A stretch of DNA of 64,000 nucleotides from Tribonema minus (GCA_017506865.1 JAFCMP010000523.1:1-64000); one strand, 5' to 3'. Numbered from the stretch's first letter, positions 1-12,167 are shown. Notes: generated by a model from the sequence alone, not told the origin. A program made the numbers and translations.

Positions 1-3000
1 CTCGAGCTTGGCGCCCGCGTAGCGCGCCACAAACTTCTCCAGGTACTTCTCCCAGATGGGCTTGACGTAGGGGAAGGCAAACAGCCCCACGCCCTTCTCG
101 TACACGGCGAAGGACTCCTCGAAGTATCTGATACGGGAGAGGGGTGGGGGGCCGGGGGTGTCGGAGTCAGCGCTAGCACAGATTGGGGAAGGGGTGACCG
201 GGTTCCAGGGGGGGGGTGGGGGTCAGTGTCAGCACGTGTCGCACGTGTGGTAGGGTAAGGCAAAGAGCCCCATGCCCTTCTCGTACACGGCAAAGGACTC
301 CTCGAAGTATCTGAAATGGGGAGAGGGGTGGTGGGGGGGGGGGGGGGTGTCGGACTCAGCACTATTTAGCTAAGATTGAGAGAGGGTGCGGGTGTGCCAG
401 GGGGGGGGGGGGGGGGGAGGGGTCAGAGTCAGCACGTGTCGATGCTCAGTTCAGCAGCAGCAGCGCCCATGAATGAAATGATGCATTGGGGTAAATGTGG
501 CTAAAAAGCCGGACGGCGCAGAGGCTCAAAACCGCTGCGACACGCGCCAACGCAGCGGCCTCTATGGTGCTGCACAGACCAAGGAGGCCGCCGCCACCAC
601 CTGCCAGATCCTCTGCTGACCTAATGTACCGCATCTTCCTCAGGTGAAAACGCACGCGTGACCAGCGCACACGGACAGCCACGATGGCTCTGCGGGTGCA
701 CGTCAGCGGCAACGCTCCGCACTGTCGAGCGCTGCTTTGCGGCGCCGTCCGCCGCACGTGCCTGCAGCAAAGCCTCAGCCTATTGCAGTTCTCGCGTAGA
801 ACCTCGTTGCGACAGCCGCCGCACGCGCCGACGGCCTCGGAAACAACCTGATTGCGAGGCGCGACACGCCGAGTCCCAGGCGGTGCACAACGCTTCACCG
901 CCCCCCCCCCCCCCCCCGTGCACACCTGTGCTCCTCGAGGAACGTGGTGTAGCAGCAGGGCCTCAACCTCCTGCATTTCTGAGCAGCATCTCATTGCGAT
1001 CGGTCACCGCGCGCCACCAGCCTCGGGACTACACATTGCAAGCGTGACACCCCAGCGTCACAGGCGGTGCACGGCAGATTGTCACGCCGCGCACGCACCT
1101 GTGCTCCTCGAGGAACGTGGCGTAGTTGAGGACCATTCCCGGCGTCGCGACGCGCAGCTCCATGGCGCGGTCGTACGCGGCGCGCGTCGTCTCGGGCGTG
1201 CCGAGCGACTCCTCCAGGTCCAGGTACGTGCTCCACACCTTGGTGCTCTTGTACACCCTGCGCGTGCGCGCGGGGAGGGGGCGGGGGGGGGGGGGGGGGG
1301 CGGCAGTGAGCAGTGTTCTGAATAAGCATCTGCCAGAGTGTCGTGCGCACACAGGGCATGATCGGCGACGTCGCACGCCATGAAAACATTCTCCTGACAC
1401 AGGACACGTTTACCCCGAGGAGCGCATTGACACCATAGGCTGAGCACTGTATACAAGCACTTGAACTGCACAAACTTCGAAGCATTCACATATGTACATG
1501 AATGTTGCATATACTGTACCCACGCGCTGACCGGAACACTCACCTATCCTGCACGGCCGACTCCGCCATGGCCTAGTTGTGCAGATACATATGAATGCAT
1601 AGGAATACATTCATATTACACATACTGTACCCACGCGCATACATATGTATCACCTGTCCTGCACGGGCGACTCCGCCATGGCCTTCTGCGCCGACGCCGC
1701 CGTGTGCCCGCCGGTGAGCCGCCGTCGCTCCACCGCCGCCTCCGGCTCTGCGGCGCACACAGGGTGACAAGGGCATGTAAAGGTAAGCGGCAGCGAGCAG
1801 CGCCGGTGTTTGCGGGGATGGAAATAGGTCAGCGTTGAGCGAATGAATGAGCACGTCCATGCGGTGTATGCGGACAGTGCCGAAGCACGCTGCCGTTGTG
1901 CGATGTTAGTAGGCGAATTCGCGCGCATGACGGGAGGCGCATTTGCGCGCACCGGCGGTCAAGCAGGAGCGTCAGCTGCTTCGCACTCATGCCGGCGCTG
2001 TGCTAGCATGGCGGCGGATCGGCGCCTGCACAACGTGCAGCACCGAACGGCAGGCATGGCAGACGTCAGAACCGTCACATATGGCGAGCGCTGCCGTACT
2101 TCAAGATCTCCGACGCCGGGGCCCCCGTTGAGCGATGCTGTCCAGGCCATTGCCGCGCTCCTTGACCTCACGGCTACCGCTGACTTTAATTTTAACCGGA
2201 CCCTACAGGCCCCTCGACAAGCGACATCTAAGTTCGGAAACTAAAGGCAGACAGCCGCGCTTGCCTGTGCTGATTCTGACCCCCCCTGACCCGAATCCTG
2301 ACCCGACAGCACCGCTCAACAAGTGACACGACAGCGAACAATCAAATGGTGGCCAGCCGTGCTTGCCTGTGGTGGCGCGCTGCACAAACTTGAGTGCCTT
2401 TGTGAAGCAGTCGTGGCGGAGTGAACTTCACAGCTACTGCACATAGAGACGCTAACCCCCCTCAATCGACCTACCCCTGACCTGACCCTAACCCTACAGC
2501 CCCTTTCGCCCCTAATCGGAAAAGCAGCCAGCCACGCTCGCCTGTGGTGGCGCGCTGCATGACCTTAAGCGCCTCCGTGAAGCAGTCGTGGCGCAGTGAA
2601 CTTCACAGTGAAATTCACAGCTACTGCACACCGACACCCTTAGCCCACGACCCTACCCCTCATCTGACCCTAACCCTACAGTGTTGCCCCTGGCTGCGTG
2701 ACCCCCTTTGGCCCTTCTAGTGGGAAAACAGGCCAGCCGCGCTTGCCTGTGGTGGCGCGCTGCATGACCTTGAGCGCCTCCGTGAAGCAGTCGTGGCGCA
2801 GCTCAAAGTCGGCGTAGGCGCACCACACGCTCGCCAGGTCATCCACGTTGCGGTACGTCGGGAGCAGCGCCTTCTCAAAGACGGTGCGCGCGTTGCTCAT
2901 GTCGCCGTGCTCCTCGTAGAATCTGTCGGATAAGGGGGGAGGGGGGGATGGGCAAGTAGGGGGGGTGATGCGGGGTATCAGTGCACACTGCACACGTCAC

Positions 3001-4808
3001 GGCAACACAATTCAAGGTGTGTTTCAGCGATGATAGACACTCAACATCTTCCACAATTTGCCGGCAGCAGCACCGTCTCTAAAGCGGCAGACGCACTGGC
3101 CTGCGACCAGATTTGCTGTAAAGAGCCCAAGTCAGCCATGCGCAGCCTACAAGAAGCCGTTGGGCAGTTCGAGACGTACGAAAGTATAGCTGCACTGCTG
3201 CGAGTTGCGCGCCTGTGCCCCACAAAGCAACTTCAATGGCACGGCGAGAGCGATGGCGATCGCGATCGCGCAGCGTGCACACCACAGACGCCTTGCTGCT
3301 CGCGCAGCCGCGACCGCCAACATCACCCACTTCAACGGACACACATCCGAGACCAACACTGCGGTCGCGCGGTCTCACTCACTTGGCGAACTCAATCCAC
3401 AGGTTGCACAGCTTGCCGACGGCGAGCTTGGGGCTGATGGCCTTGACGGCGTCGGCGTACGTGCGCACGGCGTCCGCGGGCTTGCCGGCGGTCACAAACA
3501 GCTTCACGCGCTTCTGCCACTCGTGGACGTTGTGCGGGTTCTGCCGCAGCAGCACGCTGCGCGGAGCAAGCGGGGGCGGGGGGGGGGGGGGGGGGGGGGG
3601 CACAACGGCAGCGGAAAGCAGTGCTCAGCAGCAGCAGCAGCAGCACGATATGGTGAGTGTTCATGAGGAACATGGCGCTTGCCGCAGATGCCACGCGCAC
3701 ACACGCACGCACGGGAGATGTGCATGCCAGCAAGTGCCTGCACTGCGGCAATCTGCGATCGAACGCCTGCTACACGTGCAACTCTAGGCTGCCATGCACT
3801 GCGCCGCAGTGCTCTGGTGGCAAAAGGCCTGCGGCGGTGGCGATGGCCTCACGGCTCGTATAGACAACGCCGTGTGCGAGCTGTCAACAACTTCAAGAGT
3901 ACCCATGGACTTCAAGCGTGCACCTGGATATCAGGAGCCTCACGGCGCAGGTGCATGGCATTCGCGTTGTGACCTGTCACCAACTTCAAAGTGCACCCAC
4001 TAACTTCAAGTTTGTACCTGAATATCAGGAGGCTGGGCTGTCACCAACTTCAAGTGCAACCACTAACTTCCAGTATGTACCTGGATATCAGGAGCGGGCG
4101 CCGCTCCAGCAGGTGCTCAAGGCGCGCCAAGCGCAGGTCGACGTCGTCCGCATCGTCGTCGAGGTCCGTGTCGGAGTCGGTGCCGGCGGCGTCCTGCCGA
4201 GCGTCACATGCGAAGTCACAAGGCAGTTGAAGATGGTGAAAACGCTGAGTGATGGGGGCGGTGCGGGGCGTCACAGGCGTGGTCGCAGAGCACAGTTGGG
4301 AATCGTGAAAACGCTGAGTCATGGGGGCAGTGCGGGTCTCACGCACAGGAGGCGCGTGAGCGAGATGCAGACCGTACCGGGGTAGGCTGTGAGTTGTTGG
4401 AGTGCACGGGGGTGCTGGCGGCGGCGGTGTGCGGTGGCGAAGGAGCTCGCAGCACGTCTCAGCACGCCACTGCGGGGCGGTCCGTGACAGCAGCCGGTGC
4501 CGTGTAGCCATGTTTGACACACAAATCAGCGAGGTGGCAAAGCAGTACCACAGTGCAAATGTTCTGTACTCGAACGTGCGTGCGCATGTTTCAGCTCATC
4601 ACTGCATCGGCAGTTGCAGGCGGAGGGCAGCACCACGCCGATGCCGCAGGACCTGATGTGCCCATGCCAGCGTGGTACAGCGTGCAATTTCCATGCGCGC
4701 CAGCACATGCTGACTCTGCACGAGCTCCGCAAGGTGTACCACCATACCAGCCAGACACATATGTGTTCAACATACAGAGTGCTACTTAGGCTGACGGCGC
4801 GGCAGCAC

Positions 4809-4843
<35 letters not shown>

Positions 4844-7800
4844 CCTGTGACTCTGACTCACCTCGCCGTCCGAGTCGCCGTCCTCCGCCAGCTGCATCTT
4901 GGCGCTGAGGACGCTCTCCTCAAACTGTGAGTACGCGTCGAAGACCATGGTGAAGTCACGCACGGTGATGACGGTCGTGATGCCCTCCTCGTAGACGTCG
5001 CGCGCACGCTCAAACTGCGGCGCACGCAGCAAGAGCAGAGTGTAGCAGCGGCATACGCGCATATGGACAGGGCGTCAGTGCATGTTCTGTGCACAGGGCT
5101 CAGGCTGCAGTGCGCGCGGCGGCAGCACAGTGTAGCAGCAGCGTACGCGCATATGAACGTAGCGTCAGTCAGCATGGCGGCGGAGACACGCCTGCTCTAT
5201 GCGCAAGGCTCGAGCTGCGGCGCGCGCAGCGAGAGCGGAACGTAGCAGCAGCGGCGTACGCGCACATGCATAGGGCATCAGCATGGTGGCAGAGGCGTGC
5301 ATGTTCTGCGCGCAGGGCGGGGCGGCGAATGCCAAGCGTGGCGCGGTGGGATGGCGTGGTGCGCTGGGGGCAGCATATGAACATGCAGGTGTGCAGGCAT
5401 ACGTGGCGTCATACAGCATGGGGGCGGAGGCGTGCCCGTTCTGTGCCGGCAGGATCGGGGCTGCAGGTCGCAGCGCTTATCGGAGGAGGAGACTTTCGGT
5501 GCGGCATGGTGCGTATATGGTGAGCGCTTGGGACGCTTGACGAGGTGAAGTCGGCGTTTGGACCAGGCGTGTGCTCAGGGAGTGCACGCAGTGCGCATTA
5601 CTGATGCTGCGCCCAGCACACGTTCGAAACACACGACTTGCAAGTATGTATCATGCAAAGAGCTCATGGCTTCTCCTGCACGTGCCTACGGCGCCAACTG
5701 TCACTGTACGCGTGGCTGCACGCTGTCTGTCTGTTGCGATGACCGCCCCCATCCGCCCATCTGGCGCACGCTTTTGCGCCAACCCCTTTGCTTGCCAGTT
5801 TGGGCGCGCCATCGTGTCGAATTGGAGCATCAATTACACAGCCCTCAGCAGTCTTGTCACTGAAGTACAGCGCTGCGTCAATTGAACGGGCTATACATAC
5901 CTGCCCCAGGCGGATGTAGTAGTCCGCCAGCTTGCACCAGAGGCGGCCGACCTCGTCCGTGAAGCGCGTCAGCCCGCTGCGGATGATGGCGTCGACCTTG
6001 AGGCCGCCGCGCGCCACCGCCTGAGGGTGCTTGGCGCACATGTTGCACAGGCGCATCCACATCTGCACGCGCGGGGGGGGGGGGGGCAGCGGCGCGCACG
6101 TGAGTGCGCAATATGTGCAAGTTGGCACGGCATGTACCCAATGGATGTACTTCGAAGTAGGCACTTTGAGGTATGTGCGGCAGGGTATGTGCGCTTAACG
6201 TAGACGCCGCATGGGCGCATTGCATGGCTGCGCCGCAGGAAGCAGCGGCGTGTGCGCGCATGCGCGCGCTTTTGCGGTCTGCACGATATGATGGAGTATG
6301 CGTGTGCGTGTGCAAATGCGTGAGTTGACACGGCTAGCTTGGCGCTGCTGCAGGTCTGACAGTGGTCCCGGCTGTATGTCGTGGCAGTATGTAGCTGAGA
6401 GCCACGTATAGCCTGAGCACAGAGGGGGGTGAAAGAGCTCAACATTCAGGGAGCTGAAGAGGACACTGGTTAACTGGCGTCTACATCAGGCGACTTGGGA
6501 TATCTGACTGAAGTGCTGCCAGTGCTCTTGGTGGCTGTAGGCCACCGTATGTCACCCCATAGCTAGAGTGTGGAAATACTCAGGTGTTGTAAAAAAGGGT
6601 ATGATTTGTTGCGCTGCTCACCTTCGTGGGAGACGAAGCACCTGATGCATCTCATTTGAGTAAAGCATGCTATAGGGTCAAGTGTTGAAATACCAGAGAG
6701 ATCTTGATGCCAGCTTTCTGAAAGGCAGCGGCGTACTCGTTTGCGCACTGTCTCTGTTTCATGGGTCATAAAAGCAGCGCACAGCTGCTGTTATCTGTTG
6801 TCATAAATATCTGCCGCCTATTAACATCCGCAACCAGGCCGCAAGCCCTTGTCAAACTCGTACGCACTGTGTGCAGCGGCTGCTCTGCAGGTCAGCGGTG
6901 ATGTAAAGTCACCAGCTCACCTGATGTCTTGTGTGCCCCTCGGGGCTAATAAAGGACTCATCGTTCACACAGATCGCCAGCTGGTGTGCTGCCTCCTCCC
7001 ACTCCCCCTTCCCTTCCAGGTACTCCACGTATTGCTCCCTGCAACAACAGACGGCGCAAATACAGACAATCAAGTGGATGGCAGATGAGGTTATATGGCA
7101 TAGTGCAAAGCAGCACAAGTGCAAAATTTTTAGAGCAGAAGTGCCTCCTACAAGTGTAGAAAAACTGCGCGTAAGCAGACAACTCGAGTGGATTACAGAT
7201 GAGATCACACGACATGGTGCAAATAAGCTTAAGTGCACGAATGTGTAGTGCAAAAGTGCCGCTAGAAGCACAAATAGCTGCTCTGCGTGTCAGAAAACAC
7301 AGCCGCAGTGGCTTGCTGACAAGGAGCACCCACAACATCATTGGAAGTAGGCACTGCACAGCGCTCAGGAGCACGTGAAGCTGCATGGCGCACGCACACA
7401 AGGTCACCATCGTCAACCCCCGTCGCGCACAGCGCACTTCATCAGAGCCCCCTTCCCCATCCTTTCAGCTCACCTGTGCAGCGGGTCATACATGAGGTAC
7501 CGCCTGTACACCCTGATGGCAGTCTCCTTCACCCCGATGCCCTTGGCCCACTCCAGATACAGCGGCCAGATGCGGTCGTGCTGGGTGATCGGCAGCGACT
7601 GCAGCGCTCTGTCGAAGGCCCTGCGCGCCTGCGTGCCCCTCCTCAGGTGCGTCAGGATCTTCAAGTAGTCCACCCAGATCCTGGGCATCTTGTGCAGGTG
7701 CACCAGAGCCCTCTCGAAGGTGTTGACGACGATCTGACAGGCAGGGTCCGTGATGCACTTGCCCTCCACAGCACTGAGCCTCTCGGTGAGGTACTGATGC

Positions 7801-8009
7801 CAGAGCTTGTAGCTGGTGGGCAGGAATTTCAAAGCTCGCTCGTGCAGGATGTTGCGAGCTCTGCGATTTGTGCTGGTCTTGGCTGCCAGATATCGGACCC
7901 AGTTTTTTAATCGAAATGGGGCCCGAGAGATCTCCGTCTCGTACTCGAAGTCTGTAGCATCAGCCAGCAGCGCCTGCACCTCCTCCCCAGCCTCGTCCTC
8001 CGAAGGCAT
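1..8009 (-). CDS. SYF1: Pre-mRNA splicing factor SYF1 / XAB2 (HAT-repeat protein), 3' part cut off by window edge
   Basis: Exons, in gene order: 8009-7474, 7038-6921, 6062-5901, 5014-4862, 4193-4081, 3556-3383, 2922-2747, 1747-1654, 1257-1099, 127-1 (continues left). They give 604 codons in one open frame with consistent phases. The product is SYF1/XAB2, a superhelical scaffold of HAT (TPR-like) repeats in the Prp19-associated (NineTeen) complex, acting in splicing and, in animals, transcription-coupled repair. Family segments seen in order include ALKFLPTSYKLW, ALQSLPITQHDRIWPLYL, VDAIIRSGLTRFTDEVG, RARDVYEEGI, VLLRQNPHNVHEW, NVDDLASVWC and MVLNYATFLEEH. An acidic DxDxD-rich stretch precedes the LRLARLEHLLERRPLL segment, as in the family. 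The start at 8009 gives the usual acidic N-terminus. The donor after 2747 is GC (GCAAGC). Several introns hold decayed copies of exon edges. The C-terminal HAT repeats lie outside the window. Identity is secure; single splice sites are predictions. Confidence 0.93.
71..313. repeat. Acceptor-edge duplication at SYF1 exon 10
   Basis: The first part of SYF1 exon 10 plus its acceptor (71-131) recurs almost unchanged at 253-313, inside the upstream intron. The copy keeps the CAG acceptor and about 60 bp with few mismatches. Confidence 0.85.
750..1126. repeat. Donor-edge duplications at SYF1 exon 9
   Basis: The end of exon 9 and its donor (1093-1126) recur at 921-952 in the downstream intron. The similarity extends into flanking intron (851-887 matches 1035-1072). 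A more decayed third unit covers about 752-850. Confidence 0.75.
1511..1690. repeat. Donor-edge duplication at SYF1 exon 8
   Basis: 1511-1575 matches 1622-1686. Both hold intron sequence, the GT donor and the last bases of exon 8. The exon is functional only at the higher coordinates. Confidence 0.8.
2247..2808. repeat. Three to four copies of the SYF1 exon 7 donor edge
   Basis: The last 55-60 bp of exon 7 with its GC donor (about 2730-2802) recur at 2527-2599 and 2350-2419, and as a short fragment at about 2247-2277. All lie in the downstream intron. The two full copies keep the GCAAGC or closely related donor context. CCCTAA-like tracts lie between the copies. Confidence 0.85.
3888..4110. 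repeat. Donor-edge triplication at SYF1 exon 5
   Basis: The exon 5 end and donor (about 4060-4096) recur at about 3900-3945 and 4000-4035. Each unit contains ACTTCAAG-type motifs followed by the donor context and TATCAGGAG. Confidence 0.8.
5001..5300. repeat. Acceptor-edge tandem units at SYF1 exon 4
   Basis: The acceptor region of exon 4 and its adjacent intron recur about three times in the upstream intron, recognisable by TAGCAGCAGCG and TACGCGCATATG near 5045-5065, 5130-5155 and 5243-5270. Confidence 0.65.
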
Positions 8010-8321
8010 GGTGCCTGTGCTCTATGCTGTGACACCGTGCGGCTCCAGTGCCTTCCCTGCCTTCCAGCTGGTTGAGTGCCGTGCCAACTAGGATGCACTC
8101 ACGAGCACATGGCCAGGATCTTCTGTGGGCCCCGGGTTTCCTCTCGAGTAAACCTCAACTAGAAACCTCAACTCTCAGAGAGGCCGTTTCGAGGCCAGAA
8201 AGAAAGATCGGTGGCTCCTCCACACACACACTCGGAGACAGCGCTCATCATCGGCGGATAGACGACAAGCGGCAACCAGGCAACTTTCGCGCTACACCCA
8301 GCATAGATATACCAAGACAAC
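8010..8321. promoter_or_regulatory. Divergent intergenic region between SYF1 and the F-box-like gene
   Basis: These 312 bp separate two start codons pointing away from each other, so both promoters and 5' UTRs should lie here. I see no TATA box or other named element. A short repeat of AACCTCAACT occurs near 8150-8180. The regulatory role is inferred from position only. Confidence 0.4.
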
Positions 8322-9627
8322 ATGCCTCCTTACACGGAAGAGGTGCGTTTGATCCATGTTCAACTCGAACGCTCGCATGCTACCTGCGGCCAGTACTTCG
8401 CGCGTCAGAAGAGGGTGGATACTGGCGTGCTGTGTGCTGAAAGCTGTGGCTGCCGCTGCACCGCCCCTTGATCGCCTTATCCGCGTATCTTGCGATGACA
8501 GAACATCGCGAACGCATGCATACCTTGCCTGCTTTTGCACATGCGACAGGTCGCCGAGAGCTTTGTCGCCGACAACGAGTGCTGCCAGGAGCTCACCCTC
8601 ATCATAGCCTCTCTGCAAGCTGAGCTGGCCGACGTCAAGCACTCGCTGGCCACCTGCGAGCGGCGAAGGGCAGCTCATGTCGTGGAGAAGCTGCGCTGCC
8701 CCCTAGAGAACCTCCCGCTCCTGACCAAAGTCTTCTCTTACATTGGCGGTGGTCAGCATCTGTTTGTTGCGGTGAGTCAATCCACACCGGCCGCATCGAA
8801 TGGGACTCAAATTCAGTCAAACAGCACGCTGCACAAACACGCCCTTGGGAGCCCATAGCCCTGTGCAGTTCCAGGATCCTGAAGTGTCAGGCGATCAAGT
8901 ACAGCATGCACTCATTGGCTGTGGCGACTCTGAGTGAAGAGCTATGCGATAAAGTGACATGTACTGATGCCTTCCCGGGTGACTTGTCTCAGTGCCAAGG
9001 CCGCAATTGCATGCTTCCATTCCAAGTCGAAGGCAACAATGGCTGTGTTTCAGTCTATGCATGGCGCGTGAGTACCCACTGGCGGTTGCGCCAGCCACTG
9101 CTGCCAATGCTAAGATGACGAAATCATATATGCATTCGGGTAGTTACCAAAGGCACCCCCATACATCCGAGGTATGAAATGCGATCTTCCTGCAGGCCTC
9201 TTCTCATAATCACCAGCTATGTGCGCTGCGTGCAGCACTGCCAGTCATGGCGCATTCTGCCACACACGACGCATTGCGAACTCATACACTCCACGCGCGC
9301 ATCAAATGCCACATTCGCACATCAAATGCCACGTTTGCTCACAACCCGATGACCCCACTCGCCCTCGTAAAAACCGGCATCGCTCAGGGCGTCAACCGCC
9401 AGTGGCGCGGCCTGTACCTGCGCCAGCCGGCGCCGCTGCGTACGGCCACATCCGTGCGCGAGGCGCTACGCTCGCTGCCGCGCCTGCAGCTGGCCGCCAA
9501 GAGCGGCCTCGCGCTGAGCGATGCGCGCGGCGCCGTCGTCTGGCTCGCCGCGCGGCACGCCGACGCCGCGACGCTCGACTGGGCGCAGCGCAACGGCATG
9601 CCGCGCATCCTGCGCATCAAGGGCTAG
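8322..9627 (+). CDS. Small F-box-like protein (three exons, 160 aa)
   Basis: Exons 8322-8342, 8550-8771 and 9388-9627 join in phase 0 to a 160-residue protein. The centre reads LENLPLLTKVFSYIGGGQHL, then across the last intron FVAGVNRQWRGLYL. This L-P-x-L-x-x-x-F-x-x-h-G-G-G-x-x-x-x-x-x-V-x-x-x-W-R pattern resembles the F-box-like leader of many algal and protist ankyrin-repeat proteins. The C-terminal 80 residues contain LRSLPRLQLAAKSGL and end in one WLAARHADAATLDWAQRNG segment resembling a single degenerate ankyrin unit; no array follows. The N-terminal half carries a short possible coiled coil (LTLIIASLQAELADVKHSL). If the F-box reading is right it would bind SKP1 in an SCF ubiquitin ligase, which is inference. 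The first exon is only 21 nt, so an alternative start within exon 2 is possible. The family call is tentative; the exon structure is well supported. Confidence 0.6.
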
Positions 9628-11214
9628 GCGCAGCGCGGCGTGACGAGTGAGGGCTACAGGCAGCGCATACCGAGGACTATCAAGGGCCAGGAAGTGCAGC
9701 ATGGCGCGTTGCCTGAGCATCAAGGGCTAGGCGGGCAGGCGGACAAATCATGTGTGTGGGCGGGGCAGGAGGGGGCAGTAGATGCGCACGCTGTCGCGGC
9801 GCTCGTGCCCTGAGGATGAGGCCTTTACTGTAGATTCAAACTGATACGGCACCTGTGCTCAGCACCGTGTGCTGCGCGCTGTGTTTAGGGGGGTGGGGGC
9901 AGCTCGCACTCTCCGTGCGTGCCACACGTGTGCGGCTAGATCGAGGTGAAGCTGGGGGGGGGGGGGGGTGTACAGAATGCGTCCGTCGGTGGTGCGGCAA
10001 CGCAGAGCGAGAGATTGCACATTTCGGAGGGATACAACCGCCATCAAGCTATCAGCAATGATTTACACGGGCGTTACAGCAGCGACGGTCCTAGCGGAAG
10101 GAGAGTGTTGTGTTATCGCTACAGTACTGGTGGCATGGTGTGCAGTCATCGGCTGTGCAAACCATGTGTGTCAGTCCGCAACGAAGAATTCGGGTTCTTC
10201 CAAGCCGCTGACAATGCGCATCGAGTGATGTGAAGAGTAGGTAGGCACGCACTGTTGCACGCATGGCATTTTGCTTTCGTGCGCGCTCGCGATTCCAGCG
10301 GCTGCTCGTTGACGGGCCATGAGTGAAGGGTGTGTCGGGGCAAGCCCAGCTTTGGGTGGGCGTTTACATACTTGTCGGTGTGCAGATGCACAGCAGTGGT
10401 GGGTTCTGGCTTCAAATGAAGCCGGCAATTTCCCTGTCTTGCATGGCAGCTTACGTGTTGTGCTTTTGTGGGTTCTGTGAGATGATAGACCCACATTCAC
10501 TTGGCGTGAGCAGCATATGTGCCCTTGACCAGCCGCAACGTTCTTCTCAGTCATGCTTGCCTGTTGCAGCTCATACTGCAGAGCGAATGCACCAGCAGGC
10601 ACCAGGGAGCATATGCACCTACACTCCTCCATAGCAGTATGTACAGTGTGCACAATGCAGTGTGCACAGTAGTCCCCTGTGGCAAGGATGACATTGCTCC
10701 AAGCTTTCGTATGTTGTCTCCAAGTGCCCAAGTCAATTGTGTGATTGGAACCATAGAGCAGTGTTGCTGCGAACTACCGGAGGAGTTTTGCATGCGTCCT
10801 CTGTGCATGCTGGATTGTGCAGGAGGACGGCTGCTGCGTTGATGACAGAACGTCGAGCCTGGCATGGTTCGACAGGCCATTTTTGGCAAGGCTGGCAGCG
10901 GCAGCTAACTATGGCAGCTGTATTTGAGTGTGCAGAGCATCAGAAGCTGCATACAACCCTCACTCACCCGGCACCCGGCACTACCTCAACGGCATCCTCA
11001 ACTGTAAATCAGAGCTTCATCCTCAATGCAGGTGGCACCTATCCCTTGCGCTCGCGGCTATCATCGTGATGTTGCGAAAGGCGGCGGCGGTGCTAGCAAT
11101 GTAGTGGTGCACTCTCCTGGTACGCCGGCAATGTCAAAAAGCACAACAGACATGCACAATTCTCTGTCAGACAGCAATGATGCCATCTGTTTGTGCTTGT
11201 ATTACATGCTGCTG
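9628..11214. other. Gene-free convergent intergenic region
   Basis: The 3' ends of the F-box-like gene (plus) and the CYB5D1-type gene (minus) face each other here. Long open frames exist on both strands, but none has exon-like composition, flanking splice signals or a recognisable domain. A G homopolymer lies at about 9955-9968. I see no RNA gene. Confidence 0.5.
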
Positions 11215-11964
11215 TCATGCTACGGTCAGGTCATCATTGAAGTAAATGTGTAGCACCGGCGCGGAGCAGTCAGCATCCGCGCCAAGCTTGCCGAAGGCGT
11301 CCGAGTCATCTACGACGCCGTTCTCTTCCAGCGTCTTCTCCATGTCCATGGGGACAAACTTCGCATCTTGTGAGCCTGAGGACAGCGCCTTCCAGGTGTA
11401 GCTCCCCGCATGCGCGTTCCTCTCCTCGTATCGCCGCTGTATGCTGGCCACGGTGTCCTCGCAAGACACCAGGAGCTCGTCTTCTTGCTGAGTGAGCACG
11501 TTGACAATCCGCACCATCCGTGCACGAGCTGTGAGCGTGCCAACTACGTAACGCGCGTCTTGCCACCACGGTGCCCCGAAGTCGGTCCTCCATGCCGTCG
11601 TTGGAAAGTTTGGTGGGACGTGGATGAACCTACCGGAGGGTGTGTAGGCCACCGTGAGGCCTGTCACTGGATCTATGCAGGTCTTCGGATCTCCTGTTTT
11701 TGGGTTGAACCAGTGAGAGATGTCGGAACCTGCTGCCGCTATGATAGGCTCCGCCAGAGGGCCTCTGTGCTCCTCAATAAGCGCAGTCAGGTCCAGCACT
11801 CTGTGGCCTGCTGACACCCAGCAGTCTTCGGCGCAATTATGCTGAGCTACATCCTCAGGGGTAAAGTACCTTAGCACAGCTGCTGCCAGCTCGCCTGGCT
11901 GCTCCATTTGTATGATGCGCGCTGTCCCTCTGATTGCGCTGTGCTGTTCCCCAGGTAGGTGCAA
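11215..11964 (-). CDS. CYB5D1: Cytochrome b5 domain-containing protein 1 (CYB5D1-type, cilium-associated), 249 aa
   Basis: A single uninterrupted 250-codon frame. The N-terminal half is the divergent cytochrome b5 fold of the CYB5D1 family: RYFTPEDVAQHNCAEDCWV, then VLDLTALIEEHRG and IIAAAGSDISHWFNPKTGDP. The two candidate haem-ligand histidines are in EEHRG (replacing the HPGG of classic b5) and ISHWF. The second half keeps the family segments YTPSGRFIHVPP, FGAPWWQDARYVVG, RIVNVLTQQEDEL, NAHAGSYTWKAL and MEKTLEENGV, followed by a short acidic stretch and HIYFNDDL. CYB5D1 proteins are tied to cilia and flagella (ciliary redox signalling; conserved in ciliated species). The first in-frame ATG is at 11964; a second Met 19 residues on (in IIQMEQPGE) is also possible. 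It is the only intronless gene in the window. It diverges from the EF-hand gene 203 bp away. Confidence 0.9.
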   Translation of the reverse strand: MHLPGEQHSAIRGTARIIQMEQPGELAAAVLRYFTPEDVAQHNCAEDCWVSAGHRVLDLTALIEEHRGPLAEPIIAAAGSDISHWFNPKTGDPKTCIDPVTGLTVAYTPSGRFIHVPPNFPTTAWRTDFGAPWWQDARYVVGTLTARARMVRIVNVLTQQEDELLVSCEDTVASIQRRYEERNAHAGSYTWKALSSGSQDAKFVPMDMEKTLEENGVVDDSDAFGKLGADADCSAPVLHIYFNDDLTVA

Positions 11965-12167
11965 CTGATGGACCCTGTGAGGTGGCGGTTACATTAAAAC
12001 TGTAGAGGAGGAAAGAAGTGTGTGTGTGTGTGTGACAGTGCTGTGCTAGCACGTTACGGCGCCTAAGAGCCCATTGCCGACAAGCAGAAGAAGTTCCACG
12101 GCCACTGTTGGGCAAAGCTTTGGCAGAAATGCAGGTCTACTAGTGTTGGCGCCACTCCGCACGCGTC
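11965..12167. promoter_or_regulatory. Short divergent promoter region between CYB5D1-type and EF-hand genes
   Basis: Only 203 bp lie between the two opposed start codons, so the genes very likely share a bidirectional promoter. A TG dinucleotide run of about nine units lies at about 12017-12034. I did not see a clear RFX X-box or TATA box. Regulatory function is inferred from arrangement. Confidence 0.45.

Noticed and set aside
10171..10731. Open frame of 186 codons on the minus strand
   Set aside because: No domain, composition unlike the verified genes, and no splice context; long chance frames are common in this GC-rich DNA.
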